From NCBI GenBank assembly GCA_003249025.1, contig QBMH01000019.1:1-37726 (forward strand): a stretch of 37,726 bases of DNA, written 5' to 3'. The position numbers and the translations under genes were made by a program. The DNA comes from Leptolyngbya sp. (lineage in GTDB: Bacteria > Cyanobacteriota > Cyanobacteriia > Leptolyngbyales > Leptolyngbyaceae). The notes under the pieces are model-generated. The model searched no databases, was not told the origin of the DNA, and saw only the letters and a list, made by a program, of their open reading frames with translations. Positions 9,589 through 18,973 of this stretch are shown piece after piece (within the stretch, counting starts at the first letter, position 1; the number at the start of each line of letters is the position of its first letter).

Positions 9589-9632
9589 TAGAAATCCTGT
9601 AATCAGCCGATAGAAATCCTGTAATCAGCCGA
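9589..9632 (+). repeat. perfect 22-bp tandem duplication
   Basis: Two exact head-to-tail copies of a 22-bp unit (9589-9610 and 9611-9632), each beginning TAGAAATCCTGTAATC. They lie 40 bp before the DUF3124 gene start, in its likely 5' leader or promoter region. This may be a recent replication-slippage duplication or a doubled regulator site. Confidence 0.85.
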
Positions 9633-9671
9633 TATTTATGATGGAAATGTTTGTTTCGCCAGGAAGATAAA

Positions 9672-10256
9672 GTGTTGCAAAAAATGGTGATGCAGAGATT
9701 TAAGCAATGGATTCAATGGAGTTTAATCCTGACTTTGACGGTTAGCTTGGCTGCTTGTACCTGGTTGGGTGCCCAAACGACTCAGCCGCCTGTGCCTCAC
9801 ATGGGAAAATCAACCCTGAAACCAGTGACTCTAGAGTCCAAAAAAATTTTGGCGGGTCAAACTATTTATGTCCCCGTCTATTCCTACATCTACCATTACG
9901 ATACGCAAAATCAAGCCATCAACTTGGCAACCACTTTGAGCATTCGCAACACGGATCTCAAGCATCCGATTATCATCACAAAAATTGACTACTATGACAC
10001 GAGCGGTCAGCAGATTAAAAATCTTTTAAAGAACCCTTCAGAACTGAGTTCTATGGCATCTGCGGATTATTTTCTGCCTAGAAATGAAGTCAGCGGCGGA
10101 TTAGGTGCAAATTTTTTGGTGGAATGGGTTAGCGAGCATTCAGTCTTTGATCCCATTGTGGAAGCTGTGATGATTAGCACTGAATCAGGGCGCGGCTTAT
10201 CGTTTGTGAGTCCTGGCAAAGTGTTAAAGCAGATTGGAGCGCAGACCGCCTCTTAA
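9672..10256 (+). CDS. DUF3124 lipoprotein
   Basis: The product is 194 aa from GTG 9672, chosen because AGGAAG (9661-9666) is 5 nt upstream; TTG 9651 lacks a ribosome site. The N-terminus has basic residues, a hydrophobic run (SLILTLTVSL) and a lipobox LAAC with Cys29 as the lipidated residue. The mature protein is therefore probably anchored to a membrane. The rest matches the DUF3124 family (GQTIYVPVYSYIYH, TTLSIRNTD, YFLPRNEVSGGLGANFLVEW), whose function is not established. It may form a transcript with the small secreted protein downstream, although the 94-nt gap contains a weak hairpin (AGTTTT-gcat-AAAACT, 10278-10293). Confidence 0.85.
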   Translation: MLQKMVMQRFKQWIQWSLILTLTVSLAACTWLGAQTTQPPVPHMGKSTLKPVTLESKKILAGQTIYVPVYSYIYHYDTQNQAINLATTLSIRNTDLKHPIIITKIDYYDTSGQQIKNLLKNPSELSSMASADYFLPRNEVSGGLGANFLVEWVSEHSVFDPIVEAVMISTESGRGLSFVSPGKVLKQIGAQTAS

Positions 10257-10350
10257 GTCACTTATTGGTCGCCTAAGAGTTTTGCATAAAACTATCTTTG
10301 CCCTCTGTAAGGTCAGTACATCATTCACTGATTCTTAAGGAGGCAAAGCG

Positions 10351-10680
10351 ATGAAACTCAAGCGTGATCTTTTTTCCACGATCGCCCTGGCAATTATGGC
10401 ACTCACTACCGGAAATGCGATCGCCACTCCTGCACCTGGAGCCTCCGCCCAAGCAGCTTGCCGTCAGCATGGAGACTATCAATCTCTCTACAGCTTTGAA
10501 GCCGAGGACTCCACCATTTCTATTTGCAAAAAGGGAGAGCAGTATTACTATCTCAAACTACCAAGATCTGCTCCAGACGCAAAAGAAGCTACTCCCAGCC
10601 TCAATCCTCCGCCCACCAAACGTCCGCGCATTTATCAAGCCGAAGCAAAGCCTAAGCGATCGCCTTTCTCACCTGCCTGA
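10351..10680 (+). CDS. small secreted hypothetical protein
   Basis: The product is 109 aa from ATG 10351 with a perfect AAGGAGG at 10337-10343 (7-nt spacing), strong evidence that it is translated. It has an N-terminal signal peptide: KLKR, a hydrophobic core FSTIALAIMAL, then an Ala-rich cleavage region near GNAIATPAPGASAQA. The short mature part has two Cys (in AACRQHGD and SICKKGEQ) that could form a disulphide, and a Tyr-rich EQYYYLK. The tail is Pro- and Lys-rich. Export to the periplasm is inferred. The family is not recognised. A heptad repeat array follows immediately, separating it from recG, which is convergent. Confidence 0.7.
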   Translation: MKLKRDLFSTIALAIMALTTGNAIATPAPGASAQAACRQHGDYQSLYSFEAEDSTISICKKGEQYYYLKLPRSAPDAKEATPSLNPPPTKRPRIYQAEAKPKRSPFSPA

Positions 10681-10693
10681 AATCGCCTCTCCA

Positions 10694-10728
10694 CCTAAAA
10701 CCTGAAACCTGAGACCTGAAACCTGACA
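10694..10728. repeat. heptad (STRR-type) array, CCTGAAA unit
   Basis: Five 7-bp units in tandem (CCTAAAA, CCTGAAA, CCTGAGA, CCTGAAA, CCTGACA), filling the gap between the convergent small secreted protein gene and recG. Short tandemly repeated repetitive heptads are characteristic of many filamentous cyanobacteria. Confidence 0.85.
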
Positions 10729-10731
10729 AGC

Positions 10732-13305
10732 CTAAGTTAAAATTGCGCCGCCCATCAAGCGTTGGTAACGGTAGTCCAGTTCCTGTTGCAACCATTTCCA
10801 ACGGCTGAGAGTTTCGTCCTCAGCAATTATTTTTTCGGCAGCTTCTCGTGCCAGTTCCAGCACCGCTTGATCTTCGATCAAACTGGCTAGTGCAAAATCT
10901 GGCAATCCCGACTGGCGCGTGCCCAACACTTGACCTGGACCCCGAAAACGCATATCCATTTCTGAAATAAAAAATCCATCCTGGGATTGCTCCAACACCT
11001 TCAGCCGCTGACGAGCCGTTTCACTGCGGGAGCTACTCATGAGCAAACAAAATGACTGATCGGCACCCCGACCCACCCGACCCCGCAATTGGTGTAGTTG
11101 GGATAACCCAAACCGTTCTGCGTGTTCAATTAGCATGACAGAGGCATTGGGCACATCCACACCCACTTCAACCACTGTCGTGGAAACCAGGATTTGGGTT
11201 TCGTTGTTGCGAAAGCGTCCGATCGCAGCCTCTTTTTCAGCCGAACTCATGCGTCCATGCAGCAAGCCCACTTGAAATTCGGGAAAAACCGTTTCTTGGA
11301 GTTCTTGGTGTTCTGCGATCGCCGATTTCAAATCCAGCTTTTCCGATTCCTCCACCAGCGGCAGCACCACATACACCTGCCGTCCTTGGGCAATTTCCCG
11401 CCGCATCAGGTCATATGCCTGCATCCGCCCTTTTCCTGCCAGAGCCGTCGTTTGAATGGGTTTTCGTCCGGGTGGCAGTTCATCAATCTGGCTGACATCC
11501 AGATCGCCATGCAGCGTCAGCGCCAACGTGCGGGGAATGGGCGTGGCAGTCATGGTTAATGTATGAGGATGCTCTCCTTTTTGTTGGAGTCGCGCCCGTT
11601 GCTGCACCCCAAACCGATGCTGCTCATCAATCACCACCAGGCCTAGTCGCTGAAAAGTTACCGAGTCCTGAATCAGGGCATGGGTGCCCACCAGCACCGA
11701 TAGTTCGCCCGTTTGCAACTGGGAATGGATTTCTCGGCGTTTAGCCGCTTTGGTTGAACCCGTTAGCAGTTCTACAGGCAGATGCAGCAGGTTGAACCAG
11801 CCAACCAGCTTGCGGTAATGCTGCTCGGAAAGCACTTCTGTCGGAGCCATCATTGCCGCTTGATACCCCGATTGAATGGCGGCTAGCATGGCAACCACCG
11901 CCACCACCGTTTTGCCAGATCCCACATCCCCCTGAATCAAGCGATTCATGGCGGTCGTCTTTTGCAGATCGTTCAAAATATCGTTGACGACGCGATCTTG
12001 AGCATGGGTGAATTGGAACGGCAGCAGGGCATAAAACTCGTCAATTAATTTGCCAGTGGGAGCTAGGGCTGCGCTTGCCTGGATCTGTTGCTGAGTTTTG
12101 CGGCGTTTGAGCAAGCCCAATTGCAGATAGAAAAATTCGTCGAATACCAGCCGATGACGGGCGGCATCGAGGGCGGCGCGATCGGGGGGAAAGTGAATAT
12201 GGGCGATCGCTTCATGAATGCTCACCAATCCATACTGCGATCGCACGGAATCGGGCAGTGCTTCTTGAAGTTGCAGAGCGGCAGGCAGAACCGCTACTAT
12301 AGTCCGCCGGACTAAATCTGCCCCGACTCCTTCAGTCAGCGGATAAATGGGCACGAGTCGCCCTACTTTCAGCGAGTCAATCTCACCGCCAGAGTGATCC
12401 AACACCTCAATTTCGGGGTCTTCAATCGTCACGCCATACTTGCCGCGCTTGACTAACCCTGAAACTGCGATCGCGGCTCCAGGTGGATACTGCCGTTTTT
12501 GCTGTTCTTGCCAGCCGCGATTGCTGTAGCGACTCCCCGCATAAAACCGACTCAGCTTCAGTTGTCCGGTATTGTCTCGCACCAGCAACTCTAAAATCGT
12601 CAGCTTGGGGTTACGAGGACTACTAAAACAAGTGCAGCGCTTGACAAACGCGACTAATGTGACCGTTTCGCCCTCCTGTAACTCGCGGATATTCACCTGA
12701 CGGGCATAATCAATATGATCGCGCGGATAATAATAGAGCAGATCTCGCACGGTTAAAAGTCCCAATTTCGCTAGCTTCTCCGCATTTTTTGAACCTATAC
12801 CCGCCAGAGAAGTCAGAGGTTGATCCAGCGTGAGAGGGGCGAGGGGGGGAGGAGTTCGGAGTTTAGAGTTCGGGGTTTTAGCTAAAAAGTTTTGAGTTTT
12901 GTTGTCGTGCGTCTCTCGCAGAGAATAGCTTGAGTTTTGCAGGGATTGATTACTATTTCCTGGATTACTTGCATCTCCGCTTCGCTGCTCCCAGGTTTGT
13001 CTTGCCTGATGCAAAAATCGGCGCGTGTCTGCTACAAGGTGCTGCCGCTGGGCAAAACTCATCTCCGAATAGGTGACGAACTGGCTGCTAAGCGCTTGCC
13101 AACGGCGTTGAGCATCGGCAGGAAGTGATTCGGGGGGTTGATTCAGGGAGAGGCTGAGAAATTCGCTGAACCGATGCTCTTTGCCTTGCAGGTCGTTAAA
13201 GCCGCGATCGGCTTCGACTGACAACGCTTTTTGCAAACGTAGCCAGTTCGGTGCAGAGTTGGGAATGGAGAGCGAGGAAGACGCACCCTCATTATCGTGA
13301 GTCAT
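10732..13305 (-). CDS. recG: ATP-dependent DNA helicase RecG
   Basis: The product is 857 aa from ATG 13305, longer than the roughly 690 aa of E. coli RecG because of an N-terminal extension common in cyanobacteria. It has a wedge/OB-fold domain (TSLAGIGSKNAEKLAKLGL, then the RDNTGQLKL region), Walker A GDVGSGKT near residue 458, a DEQH box (VVIDEQHRFG) near 558, TMTATPIPRTLALT, and the C-terminal QLRGRVGRG. RecG remodels stalled forks and Holliday junctions by branch migration. Residues about 142-151 are encoded by four GAGTTCG-like heptads (12852-12879), in a low-complexity linker between the extension and the wedge domain. A HIP1 site lies just upstream of the start. The gene is transcribed alone. 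Confidence 0.96.
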   Translation of the reverse strand: MTHDNEGASSSLSIPNSAPNWLRLQKALSVEADRGFNDLQGKEHRFSEFLSLSLNQPPESLPADAQRRWQALSSQFVTYSEMSFAQRQHLVADTRRFLHQARQTWEQRSGDASNPGNSNQSLQNSSYSLRETHDNKTQNFLAKTPNSKLRTPPPLAPLTLDQPLTSLAGIGSKNAEKLAKLGLLTVRDLLYYYPRDHIDYARQVNIRELQEGETVTLVAFVKRCTCFSSPRNPKLTILELLVRDNTGQLKLSRFYAGSRYSNRGWQEQQKRQYPPGAAIAVSGLVKRGKYGVTIEDPEIEVLDHSGGEIDSLKVGRLVPIYPLTEGVGADLVRRTIVAVLPAALQLQEALPDSVRSQYGLVSIHEAIAHIHFPPDRAALDAARHRLVFDEFFYLQLGLLKRRKTQQQIQASAALAPTGKLIDEFYALLPFQFTHAQDRVVNDILNDLQKTTAMNRLIQGDVGSGKTVVAVVAMLAAIQSGYQAAMMAPTEVLSEQHYRKLVGWFNLLHLPVELLTGSTKAAKRREIHSQLQTGELSVLVGTHALIQDSVTFQRLGLVVIDEQHRFGVQQRARLQQKGEHPHTLTMTATPIPRTLALTLHGDLDVSQIDELPPGRKPIQTTALAGKGRMQAYDLMRREIAQGRQVYVVLPLVEESEKLDLKSAIAEHQELQETVFPEFQVGLLHGRMSSAEKEAAIGRFRNNETQILVSTTVVEVGVDVPNASVMLIEHAERFGLSQLHQLRGRVGRGADQSFCLLMSSSRSETARQRLKVLEQSQDGFFISEMDMRFRGPGQVLGTRQSGLPDFALASLIEDQAVLELAREAAEKIIAEDETLSRWKWLQQELDYRYQRLMGGAILT
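12852..12879. repeat. heptad array inside recG, GAGTTCG unit
   Basis: Four tandem 7-bp units (GAGTTCG, GAGTTTA, GAGTTCG, GGGTTTT on the plus strand) within the recG reading frame. They encode a short linker (about KTPNSKLRTP) without breaking the frame. Confidence 0.8.
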
Positions 13306-13973
13306 GCAGAAGGCGATCGCGGTACAACGCGATTGCTTATAAAGCCATTAACGTAATCTATCCTACATAATTCCAATTAACTCTCTGCGTCATTGGAGGT
13401 TGATAAAAAGTTTTCTACCAAACCAACGCACGCTCAAGACCATTTTTTGAGAGAAGCTTACCTATGTATCAAGCTTGCAGCTAGATCTTTTAAAGATTCT
13501 CTTAAATAAGAGGGTAAATCATTCAAAAGACTCCAGTGCGAGTAGGAAAGCTTTATAGAAAATTTATGTGGATATTACTGACCTCAGTTGTCGTAACTAC
13601 AAAAAGTAACTGCCTAACTGGCGTTTCTACAGATTGTTTAATGAGTAAGTCTTTGAAACGATTTGTGAGAGTTTCTACTTAAGTAAAGGTACTGTAAAGA
13701 GTTTTATGAGAGCTTTGCAGGGGACAATCTCTACGTATATATTCTAGTCAAAGCATAAACGAATCGCGAATAAAGTTCAGGAGAGAAAGCAAGTACAGCG
13801 TTTATATAGTGCATTGATAAATGTCTATTAATCAATGCACTATGTAGACTGAAAGTTGCTTTTTTCATCAAAGCTTATTTGCTGAAATTGCTTTACCACT
13901 CCTTTTTGCGATCTCAACGAGTAGCCAAACATCTAACTGATTTGTTCACTTTATCGTTTTTATACATACACTC
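13306..13973. other. 668-bp AT-rich gene-free stretch
   Basis: This lies between divergent recG and the aminotransferase relic. Apart from one HIP1 site next to recG it has no HIP1 and is visibly richer in A and T than its surroundings. It holds a perfect 13-bp inverted repeat (13806-13843) and a weaker CTCAA...TTGAG pair near 13430-13460. The longest forward frame I followed (39 codons near 13567) lacks a ribosome site. No gene is supported. Confidence 0.6.
13806..13843. repeat. perfect 13-bp inverted repeat, 12-nt loop
   Basis: ATAGTGCATTGAT (13806-13818) and its exact complement (13831-13843) flank a 12-nt AT-rich spacer. It lies 131 bp before the aminotransferase frame. No T-run follows directly, so it is not a typical terminator. 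An operator, an mRNA leader stem or a mobile-element remnant are possible. Confidence 0.7.
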
Positions 13974-15217
13974 ATGTTGAATACAAATATACCTTTTTCA
14001 CGTTTGCACACTACTGGCAACGAGTTAGATTACATTCAACAAGCGATCGCTAGTGGACAAATTTCTGGTGATGGTGCATTTACCAAACGGTGTCAAGCAT
14101 GGTTAAATCAGCACCTGGGTAGCCAAAAAGTATTATTAACAAATTCTTGTACATCGGCGTTAGAAATGGCAGCTATCTTGGCTGATATCCAGCCGGGTGA
14201 TGAAGTGATCATGCCATCTTATACTTTTGTTTCAACAGCAAATGCGGTAGTTTTAAGAGGAGGAGTTCCCGTTTTTGTGGATGTTCGTCCGGATACCCTC
14301 AATTTGGATGAAACCAAAGTTGAGGCAGCAATTACCTCTAAAACGAAAGCTATTTCTCCCGTCCATTATGCTGGTGTTTGATGGAGATGGATTCCATTTT
14401 AGATGTTGCCAACCAGTATGGACTTTATGTCATTGAAGACGCGGCTCAAGGATCATTTGCGACCTACAAAAACAAGCCGCTAGGTGCTTTTGGAAACATG
14501 TCAGCGTTTAGCTTTCATGCAACTAAAAATATTGTTTCGGGAGAAGGCGGCGCACTGGTTATCAACGATCCTAAGTTAGTTGAACGAGCAGAAATCATCT
14601 GGGAAAAAGGCACTAACCGGAGTCAATTTTTTCGAGGAGAAGTTGATAAATATACTTGGGTTGATGTGGGGTCTTCTTTCTTACCTAGTGAACTGATGGC
14701 TGCTTTTTTATGGTCTCAGTTAGAACTAGGTGAGCAAATTACTCAGCAACGATTAAAGTTTTGGTCGCGATACCACTGGGCATTTACGAGGTTAGAGTTT
14801 GAGCAGGTGGCGCGTCGTCCTCTTATTCCGGATCATTGCCAACATAATGCTCATATTTATCATTTGTTGCTAGATAGTTTAGAAACCCGGACGGCAATCT
14901 TAAAGCACCTCAAGGACAATGGCGTACAAGCGACGTTCCACTATGTTCCTTTGCATAGTTCTCCGGCTGGGTTGAAATATTGTCGTACATCTGGAGATTT
15001 GAGCGTAACGGAAGATATTAGCGATCGCATTCTGCGATTACCGATGTCTGCCAATATGACCATGGCAGAAGTCGATCGCATTATTGCTTTAGTGCTTGAG
15101 TCCCTGGGTTCTCACTACAGCGTAGAAAAAATGTTTTATCAGCCCTATCAAAAATCTACGAACAGTCGAAAGTTTCACTCAGGAATAACAACTGAAACTA
15201 GGGCTAGCAAAGTTTAA
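13974..15217 (+). pseudogene. sugar nucleotide aminotransferase (DegT/RffA type), frameshifted
   Basis: Two adjacent frames together make one PLP-dependent aminotransferase of the dTDP-4-amino-4,6-dideoxygalactose transaminase (RffA/WecE/FdtB) type, about 414 residues in all. Frame 1 (13974-14381, 135 aa) has IPFSR, a TNSCTSALEMAA segment, EVIMPSYTFVSTANAV and ends HYAGV. Frame 2 (14378-15217) continues with MDSILDVANQYGLYVIEDAAQ and SFHATKNIVSGEGGA (PLP lysine). The family normally reads HYAG(V/I)xCEMD across the joint, so about one base is missing near 14376-14384. One extra T there would restore HYAGVLMEMD. The two frames overlap as TGATG, so coupled translation of two halves cannot be excluded. 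The likely role is a nucleotide-sugar step for surface polysaccharide. A terminator follows. Confidence 0.8.
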
Positions 15218-15325
15218 TGTTGGATTGGGAGGCAGTTACAAGGTTTCCAACATTTTAAGGTTTCAAGCTTGTTATTCGTGATTTCTATGAGAATCCAATA
15301 ACTAGCTTGGATGAGGTGAGAGATC

Positions 15326-15358
15326 TGGAGGGAAGAATAACTTCTCTCCATTTTTTTT
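15326..15358 (+). terminator. rho-independent terminator after the aminotransferase
   Basis: A 10-bp stem (TGGAGGGAAG paired with CTTCTCTCCA, one G-U pair), an AATAA loop, then eight T residues at 15351-15358. It lies 109 bp after the aminotransferase stop and 69 bp before murF, and would separate the two transcripts. Confidence 0.85.
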
Positions 15359-15426
15359 ATTAAAGACTTGCCAATGGGAAGGGTTAGACGTTCAATAACA
15401 GCTAGACCTTTTTTGATTGTCGCCCT

Positions 15427-16827
15427 ATGCCCTGCCAAGCAACCCTAACTCAGCTTATTAATTTGCTCAACGCCACTGTATTCAATTCATTAGACGATGG
15501 CACACGGACGACTTTAGCAACGGGGATCACCACCGATACTCGCTCCATCAAGCCTGGGGAAGTATTTGTGGCACTACGCGGCGAGCAATTTGATGGTCAT
15601 CAGTTTGTGACTACTGCTTTTGAGAAGGGCGCGATCGCGGCAATGGTAGACCACAAATTCTTAAGTGCAGATTTTGCTACTCAACAGGCTGAGCAACCAT
15701 TTTTGCTGATTCAAGTAGAAGATACATTAGCGGCATATCAGGCGATCGCCCGCTGGTGGCGCACTCAGTTCACCATTCCAGTCATTGCAGTGACGGGTTC
15801 CGTAGGTAAAACGACCACCAAAGAGCTAATTGCTGCTGTTCTCTCCCATTCTATTCCCGGCTCCCCAACCCAAGTCTTAAAAACCCAGGCAAATTACAAC
15901 AACGAGATCGGAGTCCCCAAAACCTTATTAGAACTGGATGCCAGCCATGACTATGCGATCGTGGAAATGGGGATGCGCGGACGGGGAGAGATTGCATTAC
16001 TATGCAACATTGCTCAACCTGATATTGCTGTGATTACCAACGTTGGCACTGCCCACATTGAGCGGTTGGGATCAGAAGAGGCGATCGCCGAGGCAAAATG
16101 CGAACTTCTCGCCGAACTTTCTCCTAACAGCATCGCCATTCTCAACCATGACAATCCTTTACTCCTCAAAACAGCCGCCACCGTGTGGCAGGGCAAAACT
16201 CTGACGTTTGGGCTAGACGGGGGAGATATTCACGGACACTTGCTTGACCCAAACACGGTGCAAGTCGATGGCATCGATCTCCCCTTGCCCTTACCCGGTC
16301 GCCATAATGCCCTGAATTATCTGGCAGCATTGACCGTGGCTAAAGTCTTGGGTTTAGATTGGTCGCCGCTTACGAAAGGAATCGCCGTGGAGCTTCCCGG
16401 TGGACGCGCCCAACGCTATGATTTGCCAGACGACATTGTGGTGTTGGATGAAACTTACAATGCGGGGCTGGAATCCATGCTGGCATCGCTGCATTTATTG
16501 ATGCAAACCCCTGGGAAACGACATATTGCAGTGTTGGGCACAATGAAAGAATTGGGGGAGCGATCGCTAGAGTTTCATCAACGAGTGGGGTTGACGGCTC
16601 AACAACTCCAAGTTGATCACCTCCTGATCCTCGCTGACCCGCTTGAAGCTGCCGCCATGAAGGCGGGTGCTGCGGGAATTCCAACTGAATACTTTACCAG
16701 CCAATCCCAATTAGCTGAACGGTTAAAAGGACTCGCTAAAAGGGGCGATCGCTTCCTCTTCAAAGCATCCCGCGCCGTTCAGCTTGACCAAGTAGTGAAT
16801 CAATTCTGCCGCGATATTCACCCCTGA
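15427..16827 (+). CDS. murF: UDP-N-acetylmuramoyl-tripeptide--D-Ala-D-Ala ligase MurF
   Basis: The product is 466 aa, normal for MurF. N-terminal substrate domain: GITTDTRSIKPGEVFVALRG and FDGHQFV. The central ATPase has P-loop VTGSVGKTTTKE near residues 121-132, then KTQANYNNEIGVPKTLL, EMGMRGRGEI and ITNVGTAHIERLGS. The C-terminal domain has LPGRHNALNYLAALTVA, DETYNAGLESMLASL and VLGTMKELG. It adds D-Ala-D-Ala to the UDP-MurNAc-tripeptide, the last cytoplasmic step of the peptidoglycan monomer. ATG 15427 gives MPCQATLTQLINLL and has no strong ribosome site. It is isolated from upstream DNA by a terminator and converges with the CNNM gene across a heptad array. Confidence 0.95.
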   Translation: MPCQATLTQLINLLNATVFNSLDDGTRTTLATGITTDTRSIKPGEVFVALRGEQFDGHQFVTTAFEKGAIAAMVDHKFLSADFATQQAEQPFLLIQVEDTLAAYQAIARWWRTQFTIPVIAVTGSVGKTTTKELIAAVLSHSIPGSPTQVLKTQANYNNEIGVPKTLLELDASHDYAIVEMGMRGRGEIALLCNIAQPDIAVITNVGTAHIERLGSEEAIAEAKCELLAELSPNSIAILNHDNPLLLKTAATVWQGKTLTFGLDGGDIHGHLLDPNTVQVDGIDLPLPLPGRHNALNYLAALTVAKVLGLDWSPLTKGIAVELPGGRAQRYDLPDDIVVLDETYNAGLESMLASLHLLMQTPGKRHIAVLGTMKELGERSLEFHQRVGLTAQQLQVDHLLILADPLEAAAMKAGAAGIPTEYFTSQSQLAERLKGLAKRGDRFLFKASRAVQLDQVVNQFCRDIHP

Positions 16828-16829
16828 TC

Positions 16830-16857
16830 ACTCCAAACTCCAAACTCCGAACTCCAA
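16830..16857. repeat. heptad (STRR-type) array, ACTCCAA unit
   Basis: Four tandem 7-bp units (ACTCCAA, ACTCCAA, ACTCCGA, ACTCCAA) plus a degenerate fifth reaching 16864, filling the 37-bp gap between the convergent murF and CNNM genes. Confidence 0.85.
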
Positions 16858-16864
16858 ACTTCCC

Positions 16865-18517
<1,653 letters not shown>

Positions 18518-18946
18518 ATGAAACCTCGCTTAATCATTCTTTGTACCGGTAATTCTTGCCGCAGCCAAATGGCGGAAGGGTTTTTGCGAGAATTAGCCGA
18601 TGATTTGTTTGAGGCTCAAAGTGCGGGCATGAACCCTGCTGCGGAGGTTCATCCACTGGCAGTCAAAGTGATGTCAGAAATTGGGATTGATATTTCTGGA
18701 AATACCTGCAAACACATCAATGCTTTCTTTGATGAGCCAATTGAGGCGGTAATTACCGTCTGCGACCATGCTGATCAAAGTTGTCCGGTCTTACCTGCGT
18801 CAACCAAGCGCCATCACTTCAGTTTTCCAGATCCCGCTTCGGCAGTAGGAACTGAAAATGAAAAACTCGTGGTGTTTCGCCAAATTCGGGACGATATCAG
18901 TCGTATCTTGTTAGCCTATGTTGCAGGCAGGCGTGATGCTCTGTGA
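18518..18946 (+). CDS. arsC: arsenate reductase, thioredoxin-coupled (LMW-PTPase fold)
   Basis: The product is 142 aa from ATG 18518 (MKPRLIILCTGNSCRSQMAE). The frame extends upstream to 18422 but without family sequence. It has the low-molecular-weight phosphatase P-loop CTGNSCRS (Cys9, Arg15) and the redox pair Cys82/Cys89 in VCDHADQSCPVLP. This spacing matches the Cys10/Cys82/Cys89 triad of the Staphylococcus pI258-type enzyme. HHFSFPDPA carries the conserved DP motif. It reduces arsenate to arsenite with thioredoxin in the cytosol. No arsR or arsenite pump lies in the window. A histidine kinase follows 27 nt later in the same direction. Diverged repeats flank the pair. Confidence 0.93.
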   Translation: MKPRLIILCTGNSCRSQMAEGFLRELADDLFEAQSAGMNPAAEVHPLAVKVMSEIGIDISGNTCKHINAFFDEPIEAVITVCDHADQSCPVLPASTKRHHFSFPDPASAVGTENEKLVVFRQIRDDISRILLAYVAGRRDAL

Positions 18947-18973
18947 GCTTCGCCGCAAATTCTTAGCCTGGGT

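Noticed and set aside
10278-10293. AGTTTT-gcat-AAAACT as a terminator after the DUF3124 gene
   Set aside because: The stem is almost all A-T and is not followed by a T-run, so it is too weak to annotate.
15214-15438. 74-codon minus-strand frame between the aminotransferase and murF
   Set aside because: It covers the plus-strand terminator and encodes a low-information sequence.
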